A DNA stretch of 7,987 nucleotides from JAENVT01 sp031412355 (GTDB lineage Bacteria > Actinomycetota > Acidimicrobiia > Acidimicrobiales > Ilumatobacteraceae): NCBI GenBank assembly GCA_031412355.1, contig JANOCR010000118.1, positions 1-7,987 of the forward strand. Direction: 5' to 3'. This document shows positions 1 to 7,987 of the stretch, piece by piece. The translations under genes and the position numbers were made by a program. Position 1 is the first letter of the stretch. The number at the start of each line of letters is the position of its first letter. The notes beneath the pieces were generated by a model. That model did not search any database. It was not told the DNA's origin and was given only the letters and a program-made list of their open reading frames with translations.

Positions 1-827
<827 letters not shown>

Positions 828-1056
828 CGTGCCACGACCGTCGCGGACGCCGCCTCATCGGGTTGGGCATGGTGCACGTACAGGCACACTTCGCTCCAGG
901 GGATCGAACAGGCAGTCCCCTTTGTGGATACTGCCGAGATGGCCATCGACGACCCGACTGCGATCCCGGAAACGACCGAACGGGTCGCCGAATACGTTCA
1001 CGAGGCCGATCGTCTGTGGAACGACAGCCGAATGGCAGGAGGACTGAGCCTCGCGG
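828..1056. other. Intergenic gap between dehydrogenase and kinase genes
   Basis: This 229-bp gap separates two minus-strand genes. No convincing gene is visible on either strand. A short plus-strand reading frame from about 924 looks protein-like (rich in Asp, Glu, Ala, Thr) but runs on antisense into the dehydrogenase gene. The only structure seen is a 6-bp inverted repeat, AGGGGA at 898-903 and TCCCCT at 916-921, with a 12-base loop. It lacks a T-run on the minus strand, so it is at most a weak terminator. The gap is long enough to hold a separate promoter for the kinase gene, but none was recognised. Confidence 0.5.
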
Positions 1057-3486
1057 TTACGCCTTCAACCGTTCGTTCTTCGGGTCGTAGAGCGCGGTGT
1101 CGTGTCGTGTGGCGGGAATGGGTTCGCCGTACACCTCGATCACGAAGTCGGTGCGGTCGGCCACGTCGATTGGAAGGTATCCCTGCGCGATCGGCTTGCC
1201 GATCGTGTGGCCGAAGTTGGCACTGGTCGTGAACCCGACCACGTTTCCGTCGGCGATGATCGCCTCGCCGCTGACCGGGTACGCCATCTGCTCGAGCGTG
1301 AACGTGCACAGCTTGCGGTGCACACCCGCCTCGCGTTGGGCAACTAGCGCGTCGCGTCCGCAGAAGTCGCCCTTGCGCAGGTTGACCCGCCAACTCAGCC
1401 CGGCCTCCCATGGACTGGTGTCGGGGGTGATGTCGGTCGACCAATACAGGTAGCCCTTCTCCATGCGCAAGGTATCGATCGCCCGATAGCCGACGTTGGC
1501 GATCCCGTGTTGGCTGCCGGCGTCGCGCAGCAACTCATACACGTGTGCCGTGTACGACGTGGGCACGTGCAGCTCCCATCCCAACTCGCCGACATAGCCG
1601 ATGCGCATCGCCAGCACCGGTGCAGCGCCGACGGTGATCTCGCGAGCCGTCGCGTACCGCAGTGCCTCGTTCGACACGTCGTCCTCGCTGACGGCCTGTA
1701 AAACGTCGCGTGCCATGGGTCCGCACAGGTTGATCACCGCGTTCGCCGACGTGAGATCGCGTAATCGCACACTGCCGTTGTCGGGCGAGTTCGATCGGAT
1801 CCAACCCATGTCGTGGGCACCGAATGCCGAACCGGTGACGACATACCAGTGCTGCTCGCCGAGACGAGTCATCGTCAGGTCGCATTCGATTCCACCGCGC
1901 TCGTTGCACAGTTGCGTGTACGTAACCGCGCCGACCGGCTTGTCCATGTCGGCGACCGACAGCCACTGCACGGTGTCGAGCGCGCCGGCTCCGGTGATCT
2001 CGAACTTGGCAAACGATGTCTGGTCGATGAGGCCGACCCGCTCGCGCACGGCCCGGTGCTCCTCGGCGACGTGTGCGAACCAGTTCGGCTTGCCGAACGA
2101 CGGGCGGTCGATCGCCTCGACCCCGTGGGGAGCGAACCAGTTGGGTCGCTCCCACCCCCCTCGCGAGCCGAACACGGCACCGTTGCCGGCCAACGAGTCG
2201 TGCAGTGGGCTGCGTTTGACGCCTCGCGACGTGACGTGTTCGGTGCCCGGTGCGGCCAACTTGTAGTGATGGGCGTACAGCTCGACCATGCGCGAGCCCA
2301 TGAAGTGGTGCGTGGTGTGGTGGAAGGCGAAGCGGCGCACATCGAGCGGCCACAGGTCCAGTGACGGCCGCCCTTCGAGGATCCACTCGGCCATCATCTT
2401 GCCGGCACCACCACCGGCGGCGATGCCGTAGAGGAAACCGGTGGCCACGTAGTAGTTGTCGAGCTCCGGCACCTTGCCCATCACGAAATCGGCGTCGGCC
2501 GAATAGGGAATGGGGCCGTTGATCATCGTGCGGATACCGGCGCGCTCGATCGCCGGCGTGCGCTGCGCGGCAAGTGTCGCCAGCTGCTCGAAGCGGTCGA
2601 AGTCGGGCTCCAACAGTTGCCGTTGGAACGGCGTCGGAATGCCGTCGTGCCCGAACGGGAGCGTGTCGGGCTCGTAGCCCCCGATCAGCAGACCTGGTCC
2701 ATCGGGCTTGTAGTAGACGAGCAGGTCGGGGTCGCGCATGGTTGGCATCTGGCGCAGTTCGGCGGGAGTGAAGTCGGGGATCGGCCCGGTCAGGATGTAC
2801 TGATGCTCGACGGCGACCGCAGGTATCCGCACACCTGCCATCCGTCCGATCTCCATCCCCCACATGCCGGCCGCGTTGACGACCATCTCGCAGGTGATGT
2901 CGCCTGCATCCGTGTGGACGGTTGTTGCTCGCCGTCCGTCGACCGTGATCGATGTGACCTTGGTGTCCTCGAAGATGCGGGCGTTGCGCATGCGCGCCCC
3001 CTTGGCAATTGCCTGGGTGACGCTGGCAGGGTCGATGTAACCATCGGTCGGCAGGAACGCCGCAGCGAGCACCCCGTCCACCGTCATCAAAGGGAACAGT
3101 TCCTGAGCACGCGACGCGCTGATGATCTCCATCGGCAATCCGAAGCTCTTGGCCATCGTGGTCAGGCGCTTCAGCTCCATGACCCGCTCCGGCGAACAGG
3201 CCAGCCGCAGGCTCCCCACCTGATGCCAGTCGACAGCTTGGCCGGTCTCGGCTTCCAACTTCCCGTACAGCTCGACGGAATGCTCGAGCATGCGCGTCGT
3301 GTTGCGTGACGAACGAAGTTGGCCGACCAGGCCAGCCGCGTGCCACGTGGCGCCGTCGGTGAGTTGGTGTTGCTCGAGCAACACCACGTCCGTCTCGCCC
3401 ATTGCCGTCAGGTGGTAGGCGATGCTGCACCCGATGATGCCGCCACCGATGATCACGATCCGGGCTTGCGCTGGCACGTTCGGCAT
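1057..3486 (-). CDS. FAD-dependent dehydrogenase with GcvT domain, dimethylglycine dehydrogenase-like
   Basis: An 809-residue flavoprotein expected to oxidatively demethylate an N-methyl amino acid and pass the one-carbon unit to tetrahydrofolate. Order: FAD-dependent DAO domain (about 8-370) with dinucleotide motif GGGIIG (14-19); a linking FAO_M-like region (about 372-428); GcvT folate domain (about 430-700) with GGIECDLT (531-538) and YVGELGWELH (631-640); GcvT C-terminal barrel (about 722-803). The motif ATWHAAGL carries H49, equivalent to the histidine that binds FAD covalently in mammalian dimethylglycine and sarcosine dehydrogenases. GPIPYSAD (324-331), the NYYVATGF/YGI/GGG series and RPSFGKPNWF (461-470) recall mammalian dimethylglycine dehydrogenase. 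Start: ATG at 3486 is chosen because the FAD fold begins about ten residues later. An in-frame GTG at 3549 would add 21 unconserved-looking residues. No clear Shine-Dalgarno precedes 3486. The gene follows its paralogue by 67 bp and is probably co-transcribed with it. Substrate assignment is inference. Confidence 0.9.
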   Translation of the reverse strand: MPNVPAQARIVIIGGGIIGCSIAYHLTAMGETDVVLLEQHQLTDGATWHAAGLVGQLRSSRNTTRMLEHSVELYGKLEAETGQAVDWHQVGSLRLACSPERVMELKRLTTMAKSFGLPMEIISASRAQELFPLMTVDGVLAAAFLPTDGYIDPASVTQAIAKGARMRNARIFEDTKVTSITVDGRRATTVHTDAGDITCEMVVNAAGMWGMEIGRMAGVRIPAVAVEHQYILTGPIPDFTPAELRQMPTMRDPDLLVYYKPDGPGLLIGGYEPDTLPFGHDGIPTPFQRQLLEPDFDRFEQLATLAAQRTPAIERAGIRTMINGPIPYSADADFVMGKVPELDNYYVATGFLYGIAAGGGAGKMMAEWILEGRPSLDLWPLDVRRFAFHHTTHHFMGSRMVELYAHHYKLAAPGTEHVTSRGVKRSPLHDSLAGNGAVFGSRGGWERPNWFAPHGVEAIDRPSFGKPNWFAHVAEEHRAVRERVGLIDQTSFAKFEITGAGALDTVQWLSVADMDKPVGAVTYTQLCNERGGIECDLTMTRLGEQHWYVVTGSAFGAHDMGWIRSNSPDNGSVRLRDLTSANAVINLCGPMARDVLQAVSEDDVSNEALRYATAREITVGAAPVLAMRIGYVGELGWELHVPTSYTAHVYELLRDAGSQHGIANVGYRAIDTLRMEKGYLYWSTDITPDTSPWEAGLSWRVNLRKGDFCGRDALVAQREAGVHRKLCTFTLEQMAYPVSGEAIIADGNVVGFTTSANFGHTIGKPIAQGYLPIDVADRTDFVIEVYGEPIPATRHDTALYDPKNERLKA

Positions 3487-3509
3487 AGCGGGCGAAGCTA
3501 GCAGCGCGC

Positions 3510-3555
3510 AGTGGAGTGTCTGGGGCCCACCCGGGGTGGCGTGTAACACTCCACT
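3510..3555. repeat. Perfect 10-bp inverted repeat enclosing a nested palindrome
   Basis: AGTGGAGTGT at 3510-3519 is matched exactly by ACACTCCACT at 3546-3555. The 26 bases between hold a second palindrome, CCACC (3527-3531) against GGTGG (3535-3539) around three bases. In the minus-strand transcript this would fold as a long stem with an inner GC-rich hairpin. It overlaps the TAG stop (3554-3556) of the upstream dehydrogenase and lies in the leader of the next one. No T-run follows, so it is not a textbook intrinsic terminator. It could be an attenuator, an RNA processing or stability element, or a protein-binding site. Confidence 0.7.
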
Positions 3556-6004
3556 AGGACTTGACCCGGGCGTTAGGGGGGTCGTAGAAGGGGTCGAGGG
3601 AGACCTGGGCGGGCACGCGTTGGCCGCCGACCTCCAATTCGTAGTTGCCGGCGGCCACGTAGTCAGCGGTGACGCCGGTTGGATTACGGACGTAGCCGTA
3701 GCCGATCGATCGGCCGATGGTGTAGCCGTAGCCGCCGCTGGTCAGCCAGCCGACCCGCTGGCCATCGCGGTAGATCGTCTCGCGCCCCAGCAGGACGATC
3801 TCCGGGTCGCACGTGAAGCCTGCCAGCAGCTTGCGCACTCCATCGGCCCGTTGCGCTGCCACGGCGGTGCGACCGCGGAACTCGACACCGCTGCGCAGCT
3901 TCACGGCCCAGCCGAGGCCGGCCTCGATCGGCGTGTGGTCGGGACCGATGTCGCTGCCCCAGGCCCTGTAGCCCTTCTCGAGACGGCAACTCTCGATCGC
4001 TCGGTAGCCGGCATTCGTGAGGCCCAAAGGCGCCCCGGCCGCCATCACCGCGTCGTACACGGTGGTCGCGTACTCGACCGGCAGGTGCAGTTCCCATCCC
4101 AGCTCGCCGACATAGGTGACGCGCAGCGCGCGGACCGGGCAGCCGGCGATTCCGATCACCTGCTGCGTGCCGAACCGGAAGGCCGCGTTCGACACGTCAG
4201 CGCGCGTCACCGATTGCAGGATGTCGCGCGATTGCGGCCCCATCAGCGACAACACAGTGTTGGCCGATGTGATGTCGAACAGTTGGGCGTTCAGGCCTGC
4301 CGGAATCGATCGCTGGATCCAGTCGAAGTCGTGCGTGGCGAAGCCGGTCCCGGTGACTATGTAGAACTCGTCGGACGCGACGCGGCACACCGTGAGATCG
4401 CACTGTATCCCGCCAGCGTCGTCGAGCATCTGTGTGTACGTCAGCGAGCCGACCGGCTTGTCGACGTTGTTCGAGCAGATCCAGTTCAACGCAGCTAGCG
4501 CATCCGGACCCTTCAAGGCGAACTTGGCGAATGACGTCTGGTCGATCAGCACTGCTGTCTCGCGTGCCGCGCGGTGCTCGCGTCCGACAGCCTCGAACCA
4601 GTTCTGGCGCTCGTAGGTATACACGTCGTGAGCGGTCTCGCCGTGCTCGGCCGACGCGAACCAGTTCGGCCGCTCCCACCCGAGCTTCTCGCCGAAGCAG
4701 GCGCCCGCGTCGAGTAGGCGCTGGTACAGCGGCGACGTTCGGCACGGCCGGCCACTGTCGTGCTCCTCGTGTGGCCACGCCATGGTGTAGTGCTTGCCGT
4801 AGGCCTCGAGCGTGCGTGTGCGAACCCAGTCGGTGTCCTGATGCGGGCGGCCGAAGCGACGGATGTCGACGATCCACAGGTCGTACGGTGCGACACCACG
4901 GTGAACCCACTCCGCCAGCGCCATGCCAGCGCCTCCACCAGCCGCGATGCCAAACGCGTTGAAGCCGGCACCGACGAAGAAGTTCTTCAACTCGGGTGCC
5001 TCGCCGAGGATGAAGTTGCCATCCGGTGTGAAGCTTTCGGGGCCGTTGATCAGCTCGTTGATGCCAGCCGTCTGCAGCGCTGGTACGCGGCCCATGGCCA
5101 AATCCATCGTCGGCGCGAAATGGTCGAAGTCGCTGTCGAGCAACTTGAAGTTGAACCCAGGTGGAATCCCGTCGTTGGCCCACGGGATCGGGTTCGGCTC
5201 GTAGCCACCCATCACCAGCCCGCCGACCTCTTCCTTGTAGTACGTCAGCCGATCCGGGTCGCGCAACGTCGGCAGGTCGCGCGGCACCGCTGGCGTGAAC
5301 GGCGTTGTGATGACGTACTGGTGCTGCACTGACACCAGCGGCACGTTCACCCCGACTCGCGCCGCAAGGGCGCGCGTCCATTGGCCGGCGCAGCACACCA
5401 CGACACTGCACTCGATGCGTCCCTGCGACGTGACGACGGCCCTGATCACGCCGTCGACAACCTCGATGTCGAGCACGTCGGTGTCTTCGCAGATCGTGGC
5501 ACCGGCCTGGCGTGCACCGCGTGCCAGCGCCATGGTGATGTCGGTCGGGTTGGCCTGCCCGTCTGTCGGCAGGAACGCCGCACCCACCACGTCGTCGACG
5601 ATCATCAGCGGCCACAGGTCCTGCGCCTCGGTCGGCGACAGGAGGTGCATCTCGAGGCCGAACGACTTCGCGGTGGTCGCTTGCCGCTTCACCTCGTTCC
5701 AGCGTTCCTCGTTGCAGGCCAGCCGCAAGCCACCATTCATCTTCCATCCGGTGGCCTGGCCGGTCTCGTCCTCCAACCGTTTGTACAGATCGACCGAGTA
5801 GCCCAACAACTGCGTGATGTTGGCACTGCTGCGCAGTTGGCCGACGAGACCCGCGGCGTGGAACGTTGACCCCGAGGTCAGCTTGTGACGCTCGATCAAC
5901 ACCGTGTCGGTCCATCCCAACTTGGCCAGGTGATAGGCGGTCGAGCAGCCAACGATCCCGCCGCCGATGACGACGGCCTTCGCTGCAGTCGGTTGCTCCG
6001 TCAC
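3554..6004 (-). CDS. FAD-dependent dehydrogenase with GcvT domain, sarcosine dehydrogenase-like
   Basis: An 816-residue paralogue of the next gene, expected to oxidise sarcosine or a related N-methyl amino acid and form 5,10-methylene-THF. FAD-dependent DAO domain about 8-370 with GGGIVG (14-19); linker about 372-430; GcvT domain about 430-700 with GGIQCDLT (531-538) and YVGELGWELH (631-640); C-terminal GcvT barrel about 722-810. STFHAAGL contains H49, the expected covalent FAD site, preceded by Phe where relatives usually have Trp. YEPNPIPW (268-275), GPESFTPDGN (321-330), GEAPELKNFFVGAGFN and the tail DPPNARVKS recall mammalian sarcosine dehydrogenase. Start: GTG at 6004, with a GAAGGG ribosome-binding-like sequence about 8 bases upstream and the FAD fold beginning ten residues in. 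An ATG at 6058 would overlap the divergent transporter gene. It is first in the minus-strand gene group. The family is secure; the exact substrate is inference. Confidence 0.9.
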   Translation of the reverse strand: MTEQPTAAKAVVIGGGIVGCSTAYHLAKLGWTDTVLIERHKLTSGSTFHAAGLVGQLRSSANITQLLGYSVDLYKRLEDETGQATGWKMNGGLRLACNEERWNEVKRQATTAKSFGLEMHLLSPTEAQDLWPLMIVDDVVGAAFLPTDGQANPTDITMALARGARQAGATICEDTDVLDIEVVDGVIRAVVTSQGRIECSVVVCCAGQWTRALAARVGVNVPLVSVQHQYVITTPFTPAVPRDLPTLRDPDRLTYYKEEVGGLVMGGYEPNPIPWANDGIPPGFNFKLLDSDFDHFAPTMDLAMGRVPALQTAGINELINGPESFTPDGNFILGEAPELKNFFVGAGFNAFGIAAGGGAGMALAEWVHRGVAPYDLWIVDIRRFGRPHQDTDWVRTRTLEAYGKHYTMAWPHEEHDSGRPCRTSPLYQRLLDAGACFGEKLGWERPNWFASAEHGETAHDVYTYERQNWFEAVGREHRAARETAVLIDQTSFAKFALKGPDALAALNWICSNNVDKPVGSLTYTQMLDDAGGIQCDLTVCRVASDEFYIVTGTGFATHDFDWIQRSIPAGLNAQLFDITSANTVLSLMGPQSRDILQSVTRADVSNAAFRFGTQQVIGIAGCPVRALRVTYVGELGWELHLPVEYATTVYDAVMAAGAPLGLTNAGYRAIESCRLEKGYRAWGSDIGPDHTPIEAGLGWAVKLRSGVEFRGRTAVAAQRADGVRKLLAGFTCDPEIVLLGRETIYRDGQRVGWLTSGGYGYTIGRSIGYGYVRNPTGVTADYVAAGNYELEVGGQRVPAQVSLDPFYDPPNARVKS

Positions 6005-6047
6005 GTGCCGTGCCCTTCGGGTCGAGCGCCAAGTCGGGCGCGAGCGT
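6005..6047. promoter_or_regulatory. Compact divergent start/promoter region
   Basis: Only 43 bp separate the chosen starts of the dehydrogenase (6004, minus) and transporter (6048, plus) genes, so both promoters must lie here or inside the neighbouring start regions. Candidate TAnnnT boxes: AGCGTA at 6043-6048 reads TACGCT on the minus strand, and TAGCAT at 6053-6058 on the plus strand would place a start of transcription near the GTG at 6066. No convincing -35 boxes or operator palindrome was seen. A GAAGGG-type ribosome site (minus strand, about 6013-6018) serves the dehydrogenase. Box assignments are tentative. Confidence 0.4.
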
Positions 6048-7094
6048 ATGACTAGCATCGGCGGCGTGGGGGATACCAACTCGTCGATTTGTGTGCGCGG
6101 TCTGTGGAAGGTCTACGGGCCGAGGCCTGAACGGGTGGTCGGCACCGAACTGGCCGACCTGCCACGCAACCAGCTCGGGATGCAGACCGGCAATGTCGTG
6201 GCGATGCGCGACATCGACATGGACGTGGCGCCGGGTGAGGTGTTCGTCGTCATGGGATTGTCGGGCAGCGGCAAGTCGACGTTGATTCGCTGCCTCACCC
6301 GGCTGATCGAACCCACCGTCGGCACCGTGCTGATCGGCGAGGTCGACGTCACCAAAGCCGACAAGGAGACGTTGCTCGACGTGCGTCGCAACAAGGTCTC
6401 GATGGTCTTCCAACACTTCGGTCTGCTGCCGCATCGAACGCTGATCGACAACGTGGCCTTCGGCCTGGAGGTGCGTGGGGTCGACAGGACCGAGCGGCGA
6501 GCCACGGCGAATCAGACGCTGGACCTTGTCGGCCTCGGTGGCATGGGTGGGTACAAGCCGCACCAGCTCAGCGGTGGCCAGCAACAACGCGTCGGTCTGG
6601 CGCGCGCCCTGGCCACCAACCCCGACATCTTGCTGTTCGACGAACCGTTCTCCGCGCTCGATCCGTTGATCCGCCGCGACATGCAGGACGAGGTCGTGCG
6701 GCTGCGGCGCGAGCTCAACAAGACAATGGTGTTCATCACGCACGACCTATCCGAGGCGCTGCGGCTGGGCGACCGCATTGCGATCATGCGCGACGGCAGG
6801 TTCGTTCAGGTGGGCACGCCACAAGAAGTGGTCACCAACCCTGCTGACGAATACGTGCAGAACTTCGTGCGCGACATCCCGCGCAGTCATGTCGTGCCGG
6901 TCGAGGCAGTCATGGGCGGCGCCGCGACGGGTCCTGTCGCCGGCGAGGTGGCCGTCGGCACGAAGGTGCGCGACGTGGTGGCGCTGATGGCGCACAGTGA
7001 TCTGCCCGTCTCCATTGTCGACGACAGCGGAACATCGGTTGGCACGATCGGCCGCAGCGATGTGCTTGCGGTGATCGCCGGCGAGGGTGATTGA
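6048..7094 (+). CDS. proV: Glycine betaine/proline ABC transporter ATP-binding protein (ProV/OpuAA-like)
   Basis: A 348-residue ATPase that would power uptake of glycine betaine, proline betaine or choline from the cytoplasmic face of the membrane. ABC domain about 14-275: Walker A GLSGSGKST (70-78), Q-loop Q122, signature LSGGQ (174-178), Walker B ILLFDEP (194-200, catalytic E199), D-loop SALD (202-205), switch H232. FVVMGLSGSGKST, MVFQHFGLLPH and FSALDPLIRRDMQDE are hallmarks of the ProV/OpuAA group, as is the YGPRPERV segment with a long stretch before Walker A. The C-terminal part (about 283-348) has room for only one CBS-like unit (PVSIVDDSGTSVGTIGRSDVL), whereas ProV and OpuAA are about 400 residues with two. 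Start ATG 6048 lacks a clear ribosome site; GTG at 6066 is an alternative that could be leaderless. The stop is followed after three bases, in the same frame, by the permease start. Confidence 0.93.
   Translation: MTSIGGVGDTNSSICVRGLWKVYGPRPERVVGTELADLPRNQLGMQTGNVVAMRDIDMDVAPGEVFVVMGLSGSGKSTLIRCLTRLIEPTVGTVLIGEVDVTKADKETLLDVRRNKVSMVFQHFGLLPHRTLIDNVAFGLEVRGVDRTERRATANQTLDLVGLGGMGGYKPHQLSGGQQQRVGLARALATNPDILLFDEPFSALDPLIRRDMQDEVVRLRRELNKTMVFITHDLSEALRLGDRIAIMRDGRFVQVGTPQEVVTNPADEYVQNFVRDIPRSHVVPVEAVMGGAATGPVAGEVAVGTKVRDVVALMAHSDLPVSIVDDSGTSVGTIGRSDVLAVIAGEGD
7083..7088 (+). promoter_or_regulatory. Ribosome-binding site for the permease, inside the ATPase gene
   Basis: GAGGGT, within the last codons of the ATPase gene, lies about ten bases before the GTG start at 7098. 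It supports that start and suggests translational coupling between ATPase and permease, which are separated by only three bases. Confidence 0.5.
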
Positions 7095-7097
7095 ACG

Positions 7098-7987
7098 GTG
7101 GCGGTCGCCTCACTGACCGGCGCGGAATCGCAACCGCGACTTGACCTGCGCAGATTCGCAGTGCCGGCGCTGCTGTCCGTCGTGCTGCTGGTGGTCGCAC
7201 TGACCGTGTCACCCGACGTGCCGTCGTGGCTCGACACCCACATCCAGCCATGGGTTCGCGACGTGTACGGCTGGATCACAGCGAACCGCAGGGACCACTG
7301 GCTGTTCACCAACTTCTTCAATCCGATCTCGAGCGCACTGGATTGGAGCGTGCGCCAAGTGTGGTGGCTGCTTCGCACGCTTCGATGGAGCGGTGTGCTG
7401 GTGCTGACCGCGTTGATCGGGTGGACCACTGGCGGGTGGCGCGCTGCGTTCTGGGGCACAGCGGCCATGGCGGGCGTCGGCGTCGTCGGCTACTGGGACC
7501 TGACGATGATCACCCTGTCGCTGATGATCGTGGGCATCGTGATCGCCCTTCTGATCGGCATCCCGCTAGGCATCTGGACGGCGCGGTCCGATCGTGCTGA
7601 GCGATTACTGCGCACCTTCCTCGACACTGCACAGGTGATGCCGGCATTCGTGTACCTGGGGGTGCTGGTGCTGGCGCTCGGCATTCAGTTTCCTCCGGCG
7701 GTGGCCGCCACGGTGGTGTACGCCGTTCCGCCGGCGGTTCGATTGACCAATCACGGGTTGCGCAGCGTCCCGGTCGTGATGAACGAGGTCGGCCAGTCGT
7801 TCGGATCCAACTCGTGGCAACAACTCATCAAGGTGCAACTGCCCTTCGCCAAGAACACCATCCTGCTGGGCCTCAACCAAGTGATCATGATGGCCTTCGG
7901 CATCGTCGTGATCGGATCCCTGCTGGGCACCGGCGATACGGGGGCCGAGGTGCTGCGCGGCCTGCAGAAGAGCGACGTCGGCCTGGC
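7098..7987 (+). CDS. proW: Glycine betaine/proline ABC transporter permease (ProW/OpuAB-like), 3' end outside window
   Basis: Inner-membrane channel subunit expected to pair with the ATPase just upstream. 296 codons are visible and no stop is reached. Likely membrane segments are near residues 20-37, 97-113, 115-131, 138-161, 180-197, 200-216 and 255-277. LDTAQVMPAFVYLGVLVLALG (175-195), AVPPAVRLTNHGLRSVP (209-225) and the ABC coupling (EAA) loop beginning EVGQSFGSNSW (230-240, with G236 and LP at 248-249) are typical of ProW/OpuAB permeases, as is the following MMAFGIVVIGSLLGTGDTG. Before the core lies an N-terminal part of about 135 residues, with one hydrophobic segment, an aromatic-rich Arg/Trp-containing stretch (about 60-97) and a further hydrophobic pair. 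The GTG start is the first in-frame start after the ATPase stop. A binding protein gene is expected beyond the right edge but is not visible. Confidence 0.9.
   Translation, partial: MAVASLTGAESQPRLDLRRFAVPALLSVVLLVVALTVSPDVPSWLDTHIQPWVRDVYGWITANRRDHWLFTNFFNPISSALDWSVRQVWWLLRTLRWSGVLVLTALIGWTTGGWRAAFWGTAAMAGVGVVGYWDLTMITLSLMIVGIVIALLIGIPLGIWTARSDRAERLLRTFLDTAQVMPAFVYLGVLVLALGIQFPPAVAATVVYAVPPAVRLTNHGLRSVPVVMNEVGQSFGSNSWQQLIKVQLPFAKNTILLGLNQVIMMAFGIVVIGSLLGTGDTGAEVLRGLQKSDVGL

Noticed and set aside
898..921. Short inverted repeat as a terminator after the dehydrogenase operon
   Set aside because: The stem is only 6 bp with a 12-base loop and has no T-run on the minus strand, so it is not enough to call a terminator.
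1535..3430. A 631-codon minus-strand open frame inside the dimethylglycine dehydrogenase-like gene
   Set aside because: Frame-shifted shadow of a gene with clear FAD and GcvT motifs; its own composition is Arg-rich and motif-free.
3487..3549. GTG at 3549 as the start of the second dehydrogenase
   Set aside because: It would add 21 residues with no family resemblance before the FAD fold. ATG at 3486 fits the usual spacing, although coupled initiation at 3549 cannot be excluded.
3422..4498. A 358-codon plus-strand open frame across the dehydrogenase junction
   Set aside because: Antisense to two conserved coding regions, with low-complexity translation and no family resemblance.
4197..6743. 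An 848-codon minus-strand open frame running across the dehydrogenase and the ATPase gene
   Set aside because: It is out of frame with the dehydrogenase on the same strand and antisense to the ATPase. Its translation is Arg/His/Gln-rich with no recognisable motifs, while the overlapping frames encode complete conserved enzymes. High GC produces such long shadows.

Overview
The window is high-GC and densely coded, with GTG as well as ATG starts. This suggests a high-GC bacterium. A free-living, possibly marine, actinobacterium (Acidimicrobiia-like) is my best guess, but it rests on composition and gene style alone, because no rRNA or taxonomic marker is present.

Layout: five protein genes in two divergent groups. 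On the minus strand, reading from about 6004 down to 1, come two large flavoprotein dehydrogenases of the sarcosine/dimethylglycine dehydrogenase family, each a fusion of an FAD oxidoreductase to a GcvT-like folate domain. They are followed by a choline-kinase-like phosphotransferase that runs off the left edge. On the plus strand, from about 6048 to the right edge, are the ATPase and permease of a ProV/ProW (OpuA)-type glycine betaine/proline ABC transporter; the permease is cut by the window end. The two groups are separated by only about 43 bp, which must hold both start regions. No rRNA, tRNA, CRISPR array or mobile element was seen.

How the genes fit together (inference): the transporter imports a quaternary amine such as glycine betaine or choline. 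The two dehydrogenases would remove N-methyl groups in sequence (dimethylglycine to sarcosine to glycine), passing each methyl to tetrahydrofolate as 5,10-methylene-THF. The phosphotransferase may phosphorylate choline or a related amino alcohol. The step from betaine to dimethylglycine and the transporter's binding protein are not in the window. From remembered mammalian sequences, the 3554-6004 protein is more like sarcosine dehydrogenase and the 1057-3486 protein more like dimethylglycine dehydrogenase. The two are nevertheless clearly paralogues and align almost residue for residue.

The most notable non-coding structure is a perfect 10-bp inverted repeat around a nested GC-rich palindrome (3510-3555), at the junction of the two dehydrogenase genes. 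I did not find a clearly undescribed system. The points of interest are the gene combination, this junction hairpin, the compact divergent start region and the shortened CBS tail of the ATPase.
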